The notes beneath the pieces are model-generated. The model worked only from the letters and a program-made list of their open reading frames with translations. It was not told the origin of the DNA and did no database searches. Position numbers and translations under genes: made by a program. Positions 1 to 8,021 of a stretch of 64,000 bases of DNA are shown one piece after another. Numbering within the stretch: position 1 is the stretch's first letter; every line of letters begins with the position of its first letter. The DNA is from Pseudomonadota bacterium (GTDB lineage: Bacteria > Pseudomonadota > Gammaproteobacteria > Steroidobacterales > Steroidobacteraceae), in NCBI GenBank assembly GCA_018241425.1, contig JAFEDU010000004.1, forward strand, positions 1-64,000, read 5' to 3'.

Positions 1-98
1 ATCCGCACCCCTTACCCTCCTGGGCAGAGTGCAGGATGTATCTGGCCTTAGTCAGCAACTGCGGCGGGCGGACGGAACAGCGCTCCCGCAGCCGAATT

Positions 99-1496
99 TT
101 AGGCCGGCGTGCGCGCCAGCACCGCATCGATTCGCGCAAGGCTGCGCTCACGTCCCAGGAGCGCGAGCGTGGCATCGATCGGCGGGGAGACCGCGGTTCC
201 CGTGACGGCCACACGCACCGGCTGCGCGATCTTCCCCAGTCCCGCGCCTACGCGCGTCGAGAGGTCGTTGAGCGCTGCATGCAGGCTGACCGGGGTCCAC
301 TCCGCGAGCCCTGCCAGCGCTGCCCGGACCTCCCGCAGCAGTGCGAGCGCCTCGGGCGTGAGGTGCTTCGCGGCGGCCTTGGGGTCGATCTCCACCGTGT
401 CGACGAAGAAGAACCGGCTGTTCTGGGCCATTTCCTTCAGCGTCTTGGCACGCTCACGCTGCGCCACGATGACCCCCTCTAGCAGGGCCTGGTCGGAGCT
501 GTCGATGCCGAGCCGCTTGAGGTGGGCACGCAGGTACGGCACCACGGCGGACGGAGCCGCCCGCACCATGTGCTGCTGGTTCAGCCACAGCAGCTTCTCG
601 GGATTGAATGCGGAGGCGGCCTTGTTGACGTCGTGGATATCGAAGGCGGCAACCATCTCCTCGCGGGTGAACACCTCCTGGTCCCCATGCGACCAGCCCA
701 GGCGCACCAGATAATTAAGGAGTGCGTCGGGGAGGAAACCCTCCTCCTCGTACTGCAGCACGCTGACCGCGCCGTGGCGCTTGGAGAGCTTGGCGCCGTC
801 GGGACCCAGGATCATCGGCACGTGCGCGTAGACCGGTGGCTTGGCACCGAGGGCGCGGAGCATGTTCATCTGCCGCGGCGTGTTGTTGAGGTGATCATCG
901 CCGCGGATGACGTGGGTGATGCCCATGTCCATGTCGTCCACCACGACACAGAAGTTGTAGGTCGGCGTCCCGTCGGATCGGGCAATGATCAGGTCGTCAA
1001 GCTCGGTGTTCTGGAACGTCACCGCGCCGTGAACCAGGTCGTCGACCACCACGGAACCCTCGAGCGGGTTCTTGAAGCGTACGACGGGGCTGACGCCCGG
1101 CCGCGGCTGATGCCGGTCGCGGCAGATCCCGGTGTAGCGCGGCTTCTCCTTGCGCGCGATCTGTCCCTCGCGCAGGGCGTCCAGTTCCTGCTTGGTGCAG
1201 TAGCAGTGGTAGGCCGTTCCAGCAGCGAGCATGCCGGCGATGACCTCGCGATAACGGTCGAAGCGCTGCGTCTGGTAGTACGGCCCCTCGTCGGCCTTGA
1301 GGCCGAGCCAGTCCATGCCCTCCAGGATGACGCCCACGGCCTCGTCGGTCGAGCGCTCGCGGTCGGTATCCTCGACCCGCAGGATGAACTTGCCCTTCAT
1401 GCGGCGCGCGTACAGCCAGCTGAAGAGCGCCGTGCGCACCCCGCCGACATGCAGCAGGCCGGTGGGGCTGGGCGCGAAGCGAGTAACGACCGTCAT
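99..1496 (-). CDS. gltX: Glutamyl-tRNA synthetase
   Basis: Class I aminoacyl-tRNA synthetase that charges tRNA-Glu in the cytoplasm. The 465-residue length is usual for bacterial GluRS. The N-terminus carries the HIGH-type motif ([11 protein letters not shown], about residues 9-19), and the KMSKS-type motif appears as KLSKRHG in mid-protein. The Rossmann catalytic domain comes first and the helical anticodon-binding domain forms the C-terminal third. The ATG start lies immediately before the conserved TRFAPSPTG segment, so the start is secure. It is transcribed away from the PEP-CTERM gene, as a single gene here. No frameshift or missing motif is seen. Confidence 0.97.
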   Translation of the reverse strand: MTVVTRFAPSPTGLLHVGGVRTALFSWLYARRMKGKFILRVEDTDRERSTDEAVGVILEGMDWLGLKADEGPYYQTQRFDRYREVIAGMLAAGTAYHCYCTKQELDALREGQIARKEKPRYTGICRDRHQPRPGVSPVVRFKNPLEGSVVVDDLVHGAVTFQNTELDDLIIARSDGTPTYNFCVVVDDMDMGITHVIRGDDHLNNTPRQMNMLRALGAKPPVYAHVPMILGPDGAKLSKRHGAVSVLQYEEEGFLPDALLNYLVRLGWSHGDQEVFTREEMVAAFDIHDVNKAASAFNPEKLLWLNQQHMVRAAPSAVVPYLRAHLKRLGIDSSDQALLEGVIVAQRERAKTLKEMAQNSRFFFVDTVEIDPKAAAKHLTPEALALLREVRAALAGLAEWTPVSLHAALNDLSTRVGAGLGKIAQPVRVAVTGTAVSPPIDATLALLGRERSLARIDAVLARTPA

Positions 1497-1594
1497 GGGC
1501 TCAGTGGGACCGTCATCGAAAAAAGGGCGGGCATGGTAGCAAGAAGACCTGATCGACCGCGGGGCGCGTGCTGCGGTGCGGCGATGTAAGTCCT

Positions 1595-1624
1595 TGTAAA
1601 GCCAGACAGTCGGCGCACTTTACA
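1595..1624. promoter_or_regulatory. Inverted repeat between gltX and PEP-CTERM gene
   Basis: TGTAAAG at 1595-1601 is mirrored by CTTTACA at 1618-1624 with a 16-base spacer, a perfect 7-bp dyad. It lies in the divergent intergenic region and could serve either gene as an operator or a transcript hairpin. The rest of 1497-1742 shows no other clear signal. Function is inferred from position only. Confidence 0.3.
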
Positions 1625-1742
1625 CATGTTGGAACTCCGGCGTGCAGCGCGATCTGCAAGCCGCTGATCGCAGAAACGTTCTGAGGGATTGCACGGTATT
1701 TGCTGAGGTCAAGAAGTCTCCGCACCACCGAGGTTCACCGCC

Positions 1743-2564
1743 ATGTTCGCTCCTGCTGTGCGTCAAGGACTCGCCGCGCTTCTTGCGGCCACGATCGGCG
1801 CCGCGCTCGGCGCTCCCTCCCCCGCGCGCGCCGACGATTCGGTCACCATCCAGTACTTCACCATCTCCCCCAGCGATCCGGATGCGGACCATCTGTCCTT
1901 CGGTACCGTCGACAATGAGGTCCAGAACCAGCTGGGTCCGGACGGCTTGCCGGTGCTGAACACGGCCGCCTTCGGCTGCACCAGCAACTGCTTTTCACTG
2001 CCGAGCGGCCCCACGAACCTGGTGGCCAGCGGCGCAGGCGCGGGTGAGATCACCTACTGGGATCCGAAGCTGAACCCGTTCGTGACGCTCACGAGCACCG
2101 CCACGACCACGCTGCCCTTTGATCATCCGTCGAATTTCTTCCCTCCGAACGGGACCGGGACCTGCGACGGGCCCTGCGGTTATCAGGCGGCGGAGATCAC
2201 GGGCAACATCGTCGTGCCGACCGGGCAGAGCGACACTATCTCGTTCACGATCGGCGCCGACGACATGGCGTTCGCATTCCTGGATGGCAAGGTGGTGTGC
2301 GACCTGGGTGGCGTACATGGATCGACAGCCGGGACCTGCGTGTCGCCGTTTGCGATCGGCGCCGGCGATCACAGCCTCGAGGTCTTCTTCGTCGACATCA
2401 ACCAGGTTCAGTCGGGCCTCACGTTCACCGTGAATAACACCGACGTCACGGTGACCCCGCCGGGCGGCGGTGACGGCACCGGAGTTCCTGAACCTGCGAG
2501 CCTGTCACTGTTTGCCCTCGGCTTCGGGGGACTCGCCTTCATTTGGCGGCGGCGGATGAACTAG
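1743..2564 (+). CDS. PEP-CTERM protein with fibro-slime/PA14-like domain
   Basis: Predicted exported surface or matrix protein of 273 residues. Residues 1-30 form a Sec signal peptide ending ARA. The C-terminus has the full PEP-CTERM sorting signal: VPEPAS, a hydrophobic segment and an arginine-rich tail (WRRRMN). Such proteins are processed by an exosortase (EpsH/XrtA family) and are linked to exopolysaccharide. The middle part (about 165-235) contains a DDMAFAFLDGKVVCDLGG-like stretch followed by GDHSLEVFF. This resembles the fibro-slime/PA14 lectin-like fold, where an Asp-Asp pair and DLGGVHG are typical. Four cysteines lie in the secreted part. No exosortase gene lies in this window, so processing must depend on genes elsewhere. 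The ATG has a GAGG about 10 bases upstream. Confidence 0.85.
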   Translation: MFAPAVRQGLAALLAATIGAALGAPSPARADDSVTIQYFTISPSDPDADHLSFGTVDNEVQNQLGPDGLPVLNTAAFGCTSNCFSLPSGPTNLVASGAGAGEITYWDPKLNPFVTLTSTATTTLPFDHPSNFFPPNGTGTCDGPCGYQAAEITGNIVVPTGQSDTISFTIGADDMAFAFLDGKVVCDLGGVHGSTAGTCVSPFAIGAGDHSLEVFFVDINQVQSGLTFTVNNTDVTVTPPGGGDGTGVPEPASLSLFALGFGGLAFIWRRRMN

Positions 2565-3146
2565 CCGATCGCGCCAACGAGCCACTCCCGCCAGCCACCG
2601 TTGGTCTCCCGAACAGCTCGATAGGCCTCAAGAACGCCGGTCTTTCGCCCCTCAAGAGATTCCAACCCGACGAATCCATGCGCATGCCTTCGATGAATCC
2701 CACGCACCACTCGTCGACGATGATGACCTTCTTCCCCCGGACTCTACTTTCGTAAAACGTTGGCTCGAACTCGCTGGGAGCCGTCTCGAAAACCACAGCG
2801 ATGCTGTTGTAGAACCCCATGACGAGCGCTACGAAGCGATTGAGCTCGTCGAGATCCTTGACTTGGTGGGTTGCTTCCCACCCCAGACCTTCGGTAACCA
2901 AGCGATCGGGGACAGCGTGTTTGGGCCGATGATGTCTGGTATCAGCTTAACTGGCAGCGTGATCTCTGCCCCGTTCGCGAGCGTGATCTGCAATGCCTGC
3001 TGTGTCTGGCGGTACACGACGGCGCTGGCTCGCGCTTCTGTTTTCGCCGCATGCTTTCCGGCGCGGGACGCCCGAGCAAAACTCTCCCGTGGCTCCTGGC
3101 CTATCCATCGACCCTTCAGGTGTGGTGACTTCCGCATCTGAACCAA
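2539..3146 (-). pseudogene. Decayed DUF2442 / UPF0149 (YecA-like) composite
   Basis: Read on the minus strand, the first part (3146 to about 2940) resembles the N-terminal half of DUF2442 proteins: a basic helix, a Tyr, then LQITLANGAEITLPVKLIP. It runs straight into IGPNTLSPIAWLPKVWGG, which looks like the middle of UPF0149 (YecA/YgfB) proteins. Near 2865 the reading frame shifts. The second frame, which has only a TTG at 2901, continues the UPF0149 pattern: LDELNRFVALVMGFYN, then VDEWCVGFIEGM and W. The 3' end overlaps the PEP-CTERM gene antisense and lacks the usual UPF0149 C-terminal tail. This looks like two genes joined by deletion and then frameshifted. Family assignments come from recalled consensus, not a search. 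Confidence 0.55.
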
Positions 3147-3240
3147 ACGCTTGGGCTGTTTGGGCCGCCGCGCAGTCCCAAACCTGCCCCAAGTTCGAAT
3201 GAGGCGGCCTGAAGAAGTTTTCCTAAAGTCGTGATCTGAA

Positions 3241-3315
3241 TGGTGGGCGGTACAGGGCTTGAACCTGTGACCCCTGCCGTGTGAAAGCAGTGCTCTACCG
3301 CTGAGCTAACCGCCC
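3241..3315 (-). tRNA. tRNA-Val (CAC anticodon)
   Basis: A complete cloverleaf reads on the minus strand. The acceptor stem GGGCGGT pairs with ACCGCCC, the D arm begins GCTC, and the anticodon stem CTGCT/GGCAG encloses loop TTCACAC with anticodon CAC (valine, GUG codons). The T arm contains GGTTCAAGC and a 3' CCA is encoded. Length is 75 nt. It stands alone between a pseudogene and a membrane protein gene, and no integrase or repeated tRNA 3' end is seen beside it. Confidence 0.95.
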
Positions 3316-3331
3316 ATTTTGGGGGAGCGGA

Positions 3332-3360
3332 AGTCTATCGGCGGCTAGTCCGTAAGGCAA
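3332..3360 (-). promoter_or_regulatory. Promoter of tRNA-Val
   Basis: On the minus strand TTGCCT (3360-3355) is followed by exactly 17 bases and TAGACT (3337-3332), a good sigma-70 -35/-10 pair. A GC-rich discriminator (ccgctcccc) lies before the tRNA, typical of stringently controlled stable-RNA promoters. Position fits tRNA transcription starting about 10 bases upstream of the mature 5' end. Confidence 0.65.
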
Positions 3361-3536
3361 ATCTGTTTAAGTTCAGCAGCTTGGCGAGCGCGGGGCAAGG
3401 TCAGCACGCTTTGCCACATGGATCCCACGGGTTGCAGCGGCGGGATTTGGCTTAAGCTTTCTCGCGGGGTGCTGCACGTTCAGACGGTGCAGCGAGGTCC
3501 GGTCTGGTTGGCCGGAATGTTCAGGGGGAATTGCGA

Positions 3537-4319
3537 GTGGCCATCCTGATGTTGGGAGGCGCCATGGTGGCTGCCATGGCGTTACTCGCCCTGTACTACT
3601 GCCGGCGCGCGCAGATCGCCCGGTTCGCGCGTGAGATCGTGAGTGCCCCCGGCGATACCCGCCAGGCGGCCTTCGCACTCGCCGAAGCCATCTTCACCGG
3701 CGTTGGCCGTCGCAACAAGGACCCCCACTTCCTGAGCCGAATCCTCGCACCACTCGGCCCATCGCCGGTCGCGGTACTGAGCCAGGGAGGCTGCTGCTCC
3801 GGCATCCACCGCCTCTTCATCACCGCGCTGGATACGCTCGGGATTGCCTCCGCTCAGATCACCGTACTGCGGCGCGTGGCCCCTGCCCTCGCCCACTGCC
3901 TCGTTCAGGTCCAGGTCGGTGACACCTCCTATCTGATCGACGCCGACTACGGTGTGTGGCTCCACGATGGCCAGGGTCGGCCATTGAGCCTGGTCGACCT
4001 GCAGCGCGGCGTGGTGCCGGTGATCGAGCCGTTCGTGGCTGACGGCGTCGCCCGCTACGTCGGGAGCGACCGCAGCCGGCCGCCGGGCTTCCCTGACCGG
4101 GAGTATTACCGCTTCGACTACGAGCTCACCCGGACGGCCAATTGGGCCGAAGGCCCGATCCGGCGAATCGCGTACTTCGTGCTCAAGCCCCTGACCCGCG
4201 GCCGCATCGACCGCCTGCTCCTGCCGGCCGCCCTTGAATGGCCGGAGCTCTTGCTGGCTTGTGCGCTGTGCGGCGTGGCGCTGACGGCGCTCGTCGCGGC
4301 CCGGACCCTCATCACCTAG
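3537..4319 (+). CDS. Membrane-anchored transglutaminase-like protein
   Basis: A protein of 260 residues with an N-terminal transmembrane helix (about 1-21) and a C-terminal one (about 233-255). The soluble part has a plausible transglutaminase/papain-like triad: Cys in GGCCSG (about 86-87), His in AHCLVQVQVG (about 120) and Asp in IDADYG (about 135), with a beta strand between His and Asp. Such folds act as proteases, peptide ligases or transferases; the substrate here is unknown. I chose GTG at 3537 because AGGGGG lies 8 bases upstream; the TTG at 3531 is too close to that site. No operon partner is present. Confidence 0.6.
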   Translation: MAILMLGGAMVAAMALLALYYCRRAQIARFAREIVSAPGDTRQAAFALAEAIFTGVGRRNKDPHFLSRILAPLGPSPVAVLSQGGCCSGIHRLFITALDTLGIASAQITVLRRVAPALAHCLVQVQVGDTSYLIDADYGVWLHDGQGRPLSLVDLQRGVVPVIEPFVADGVARYVGSDRSRPPGFPDREYYRFDYELTRTANWAEGPIRRIAYFVLKPLTRGRIDRLLLPAALEWPELLLACALCGVALTALVAARTLIT

Positions 4320-4362
4320 GACCCCCGCGCTGACCCCACCCAGGGGTTCGTGCGAATCTTCT

Positions 4363-4390
4363 TGCCAATGTACTAATGCGCTAGTACATT
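4363..4390 (+). promoter_or_regulatory. his operon promoter with TrpR/HisR-type operator
   Basis: AATGTACTA (4367-4375) and TAGTACATT (4382-4390) form a perfect 9-bp inverted repeat with spacer ATGCGC. The CTAG/GTAC content recalls the E. coli TrpR operator (ACTAGTTAACTAGT). A promoter overlaps it: TTGCCA at 4363-4368, a 16-base spacer and TACATT at 4385-4390. A transcript starting 6-8 bases further on would begin at or next to the ATG at 4398, so the first gene may have a leaderless mRNA. The expected role is autorepression and repression of the his operon by its first product. Confidence 0.7.
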
Positions 4391-4397
4391 AATTACC

Positions 4398-4754
4398 ATG
4401 AAGGCGCATCTGACCGTGACCCCCCGCCAGGAAGCGCAGGCCGAGCGCAACCTGTGTGCGGCGCTGGCCGCGCTGCAGACGGCCGAGGAATGCCGCGCCT
4501 TCCTTCGCGACCTGTGTACGCCCGCAGAACTCCAGGCCATGGCCGACCGCTGGGCCGTGGTCGATTGCCTCAAGCGTGGCCTGCCCTACCGCGAGGTGCA
4601 CCGCCTCACCGGCGTGAGCGTCACGACCATCGGGCGCGTCGCCCGCTTCCTTGCCGCCGGCAGCGGCGGTTACGACACGGCGGCCCGCCGCCTGCAGGAA
4701 TCTCGGCGTCCGGGATCAGGCGGGGGCCAGGTCGTTGGCTCCCGCCATGGATGA
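4398..4754 (+). CDS. TrpR/YerC-like repressor, likely regulator of the his operon
   Basis: DNA-binding protein of 118 residues in the TrpR/YerC-YecD family. The middle carries the family pattern: LCTPAELQAMADRW, then a helix-turn-helix around YREVHRLTGVSVTTIGRVARFL. Comparative genomics has proposed TrpR-family 'HisR' regulators beside his genes in several bacteria; whether this one senses histidine is inferred. It is the first gene of the his operon, its last 8 bases overlap hisG, and a strong palindrome lies at its promoter. No Shine-Dalgarno sequence precedes the ATG, consistent with a leaderless start. The last 30 residues are Gly/Ser/Arg-rich and probably disordered. Confidence 0.8.
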   Translation: MKAHLTVTPRQEAQAERNLCAALAALQTAEECRAFLRDLCTPAELQAMADRWAVVDCLKRGLPYREVHRLTGVSVTTIGRVARFLAAGSGGYDTAARRLQESRRPGSGGGQVVGSRHG

Positions 4755-5643
4755 GGCACGCCTCAAGCTCGCGGTCCAGAAATCCGGGCGGCTGAGCGAC
4801 CCCTCGCTCGAGCTCCTCGGGCGCTGCGGGCTCAAGCTTTCACGCGGCAAGGACCAGCTGCTCGGCTTCGGCGAGAACATGCCGCTCGACGTGCTGTTCG
4901 TGCGCGACGACGACATCCCGGACCTGGTGGAAGAAGACGTCTGTGACCTCGGGCTCATCGGCCGCAACGTGCTCGAGGAGAAGCGGCTGGAGCTGGCTGC
5001 ACAGGGACGTGCGGCCCGCTTCGAGACGGTGCGCACCCTGGACTTCGGACGCTGCCGCCTGAGCCTCGCCGTCCCCCAGGAATCGCCTTGGTCGGGGCTC
5101 GAGAGCCTGCGTGGCCGCCGCATCGCGACAACCTACCCTTACCTGCTGGGTGATTTTCTGCGCGCGCGCGGCATCCGCGCCGAGATCGTCACGCTCTCCG
5201 GAGCCGTGGAGATCGCCCCACGCCTGGGGCGCGCCGACCTCATCTGCGACCTCGTCTCGACCGGCTCCACGCTCGCGGCCAACCACCTGCGCGAGGTCGA
5301 GACGGTACTCGAGAGCCAGGCGCTGCTGATCCGCACGCCGCTCCCGCTCGCGCCCTCCAAGGCGGAGTGGATGCGCCGCCTGCTGCTGCGGATCGAGGGC
5401 GTGCAGCAGGTGCGCGAGAGCAAGTACATCATGCTGCATGCACCGCGCAGCGCGCTGCCGGACATCCGCCGGCTGCTGCCCGGGTCGGAGTCTCCGACCA
5501 TCATCCCGCTGGAAGGCTCGAGCGAGCGCGTGGCGGTCCATGCCGTATGCCGCGAGAACGTCTTCTGGGAGACCCTGGAGAGCCTCAAGCAGGCCGGTGC
5601 GAGCGCGCTCCTGGTGCTGCCGGTGGAGAAGATGCTGTCCTGA
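4747..5643 (+). CDS. hisG: ATP phosphoribosyltransferase (long form)
   Basis: First enzyme of histidine synthesis; it joins ATP and PRPP and is feedback-inhibited by histidine. The 298 residues match the long, E. coli-type HisG with a C-terminal regulatory ACT-like domain. Conserved segments include MQKSGRLS-type VQKSGRLSDPSLELL at the start, NMPLDVLFVRDDDIP, CDLVSTGSTLAANHLREVE (PRPP loop) and RESKYIMLHAP. The ATG at 4747 is chosen because it aligns with the family N-terminus; a longer open frame upstream overlaps the repressor gene and has no conserved content. The 8-base overlap with the repressor suggests translational coupling. Confidence 0.97.
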   Translation: MDEARLKLAVQKSGRLSDPSLELLGRCGLKLSRGKDQLLGFGENMPLDVLFVRDDDIPDLVEEDVCDLGLIGRNVLEEKRLELAAQGRAARFETVRTLDFGRCRLSLAVPQESPWSGLESLRGRRIATTYPYLLGDFLRARGIRAEIVTLSGAVEIAPRLGRADLICDLVSTGSTLAANHLREVETVLESQALLIRTPLPLAPSKAEWMRRLLLRIEGVQQVRESKYIMLHAPRSALPDIRRLLPGSESPTIIPLEGSSERVAVHAVCRENVFWETLESLKQAGASALLVLPVEKMLS

Positions 5644-5661
5644 AGAGGGCGTCGACTCCGC

Positions 5662-6972
5662 ATGCGCATCATCGACTGGTCGTTGCTCGATCCCGCCACC
5701 CGCCGCGCCGCCCTGCAGCGGCCACGGCTCACCACCTCGGGCGCCGTGGTGGCGGCCGCGAAGGACATCATTGCCGCAGTGCGCGCCGGCGGCGACCGCG
5801 CCGTGCGCGAGCTGACACGGCGCTTCGACGGCATCGACCTCGAGGACACCCGGGTCACGGCGGCGGAGTTTGCCGCCGCGCGGAGCACCCTGGCGGCTGC
5901 CGACGTTGCCGCACTCGAGCGGGCGCTCGCCAACGTGCGCCGCTTTCACGCTGCGCAGCGCCCAGCTCCCTTCACGATAGAGACCGAACCCGGCGTGCGC
6001 TGCGAGCAGCTGGTGCGGCCGCTGGAGCGCGTCGGCCTCTACGTGCCGGCCGGCAGCGCCCCGCTGCCCTCCGCGGCGATCATGCTGGGAGTACCCGCGG
6101 CGCTGGCCGGCTGCCCGGTGAAGATCCTGTGCACGCCCGCACGACGCGACGGCAGCGCCGACCCCTCGGTCCTGGTCGCCGCCCGGCTGTGCGGGGTGGA
6201 GGACGTCCACAAGGTCGGGGGCGCGCAGGCTATCGCCGCGCTCGCCTACGGCACCGGTCGCATCGGGGCGGTCGACAAGATCTTCGGCCCGGGGAACGCC
6301 TACGTCACCGCCGCGAAGCAGCTGGTGGCCTCCGACCCGGAAGGCGCCGCGTGCGACCTGCCGGCCGGCCCCTCCGAGGTGCTGGTGATCGCCGATGAGA
6401 CCGCCCGGCCCGCGTTCGTGGCGGCCGACCTCCTGGCGCAATCCGAGCATGACGCGCTCTCACAGGCGATCCTGGTGACGGACAGCCGCCCACTCGCAGG
6501 CGAAGTCGCCGACGCCATCGCCCGCGTGCTGCCGACGCTTACGCGCCAGGACCAGCTCGGACGTTCGCTCCAGCATTGCCGTGCGCTCGTGGTGCCCGAC
6601 CTCGACACCGCGCTCGACATCGCCAACGCCTATGCGCCGGAGCACCTGCTGCTGCAGGTGAGGGAGCCACGGCGCTGGCTCGGGCGCGTGCGCCATGCGG
6701 GTTCGGTATTCCTGGGCGACTTCGCCCCGGAAACTCTGGGCGACTACTGTTCCGGCACCAACCACGTGCTCCCGACCTATGGCCACGCGCGCGCCCTGAG
6801 CGGGCTTACGGTGCGGGACTTCATGAAGACGATCAGCGTGCAGGAGGTGTCCGCGGACGGGCTGCGCTCACTCGGGCCGTGCGCGGTGAGACTGGCGGGG
6901 CTCGAGGGACTGGATGCGCATGCACAGGCCGTCCAGTGCCGCCTCGAATACCTGGAAGGGACCCGCCCATGA
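5662..6972 (+). CDS. hisD: Histidinol dehydrogenase
   Basis: Zinc- and NAD-dependent enzyme that oxidises L-histidinol to L-histidine in two steps. At 436 residues it has normal length. Visible signatures are FGPGNAYVTAAKQ, DLPAGPSEVLVIAD, the zinc-ligand region QSEHDALSQA and GDYCSGTNHVLPT near the C-terminus. It follows hisG after 18 bases, one of only two non-overlapping junctions in this operon, and its TGA overlaps the hisC ATG as ATGA. Confidence 0.98.
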   Translation: MRIIDWSLLDPATRRAALQRPRLTTSGAVVAAAKDIIAAVRAGGDRAVRELTRRFDGIDLEDTRVTAAEFAAARSTLAAADVAALERALANVRRFHAAQRPAPFTIETEPGVRCEQLVRPLERVGLYVPAGSAPLPSAAIMLGVPAALAGCPVKILCTPARRDGSADPSVLVAARLCGVEDVHKVGGAQAIAALAYGTGRIGAVDKIFGPGNAYVTAAKQLVASDPEGAACDLPAGPSEVLVIADETARPAFVAADLLAQSEHDALSQAILVTDSRPLAGEVADAIARVLPTLTRQDQLGRSLQHCRALVVPDLDTALDIANAYAPEHLLLQVREPRRWLGRVRHAGSVFLGDFAPETLGDYCSGTNHVLPTYGHARALSGLTVRDFMKTISVQEVSADGLRSLGPCAVRLAGLEGLDAHAQAVQCRLEYLEGTRP

Positions 6973-8021
6973 GCTGGGTCACGCAGCTCGCGCGCCCCGA
7001 GGTGCTGCGCCTCGCACCCTACGAGCACGCCGCCTTCGGCGGCCCACGCACGCGGCTGCATGCCAACGAGTCACCGTGGCGCCTCGGTGGCGACGGATCG
7101 CAGGCCGGTCTCAACCGCTACCCCGAGCCGCAATCGCCGCCGCTGCGCGAGCGCCTCGCGCAGCTCTATGACGTGCGCCCGGAACAGCTGCTGATCAGCC
7201 GCGGGAGCGACGAGGCGATCGACCTGCTGGTGCGTGCGTTCTGCCGCCCGGCCGAGGACGCCGTGCTTATCTGCCCGCCCACCTTCGGTATGTATGCCGT
7301 GTCAGCCCAGATCCAGGGCGCCGCACTGGTCAGCGTCCCGCTGCGCGCGGAGGCGGGCTTTGCGCTCAACGTGCCGGCCGTGGTTGATGCCGCCGCGGCC
7401 GCCCGGCTCTTGTTCCTGTGCTCGCCGAACAACCCCACCGGCAACCTGCTCGATGCCGACGAGATCCTGCGGCTCGCCGACCGCCTCGCCGGCCGCGCGC
7501 TGGTCGTGGTGGATGAGGCCTACATCGAGTTCGCCGGACGCGCGAGCCTCGCGGCACAGATCCCGCGGCGCCCGAACCTCGCCGTCCTGCGCACGCTGTC
7601 CAAGGCGCACGGGCTCGCTGGCGCCCGCCTGGGGACCCTCATCGCCGACCCGGAGGTCATCGCACTGGTCCGCAAGCTCATCGCGCCCTACGCCGTCCCG
7701 CAGCTGGTGATCGAGGCGGTCAGCCGCCTCTTGAGCGGGGACCGCCCGGTCCAGCGCGCGAGCCGCATCGCCACGTTGTGCGCCGAGCGCGAACGGCTCT
7801 CCGGCGCGCTGGCGGCCTCGCCGCTCATCGCCCGCGTTCACCCGAGCGCGGCGAACTTCCTCCTGCTTGAGTGCCGGGATGCGGATGCCGTGCTGGCGCG
7901 GGCCCATGGCGCAGGCCTGCTGCTGCGCGACGTACGCGGCCACGCGGCCCTTCCGTGGGGGGTGCGGGTCAGCATCGGCACGCCGCAGGAGAACGATGCC
8001 CTGCTCGGGGCGCTGCGATGA
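6969..8021 (+). CDS. hisC: Histidinol-phosphate aminotransferase
   Basis: PLP-dependent class I/II aminotransferase that converts imidazole-acetol phosphate to histidinol phosphate. It has 350 residues. SPNNPTG (152-158), DEAYIEF (182-188) and the PLP lysine in TLSKAHGLAGARLG (Lys212) are all in place, with the phosphate-binding Arg220 in the same motif. ATGA overlaps join it to hisD upstream and hisB downstream. Confidence 0.97.
   Translation: MSWVTQLARPEVLRLAPYEHAAFGGPRTRLHANESPWRLGGDGSQAGLNRYPEPQSPPLRERLAQLYDVRPEQLLISRGSDEAIDLLVRAFCRPAEDAVLICPPTFGMYAVSAQIQGAALVSVPLRAEAGFALNVPAVVDAAAAARLLFLCSPNNPTGNLLDADEILRLADRLAGRALVVVDEAYIEFAGRASLAAQIPRRPNLAVLRTLSKAHGLAGARLGTLIADPEVIALVRKLIAPYAVPQLVIEAVSRLLSGDRPVQRASRIATLCAERERLSGALAASPLIARVHPSAANFLLLECRDADAVLARAHGAGLLLRDVRGHAALPWGVRVSIGTPQENDALLGALR

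Noticed and set aside
1629-1646. Sigma-54-like site TTGGAAC...TGCA upstream of the PEP-CTERM gene
   Set aside because: The GG to GC distance is 11 bases, not the required 10. A similar element in the repeat-lipoprotein upstream region (about 48490-48510, minus strand) has the same wrong spacing.
3241-3360. tRNA-Val as an attachment site for an integrated element
   Set aside because: No integrase gene or second copy of the tRNA 3' end was seen nearby.
4651-4746. Longer hisG start at 4651
   Set aside because: The added 32 residues overlap the repressor gene, show no conservation with HisG, and the ATG at 4747 matches the family N-terminus.
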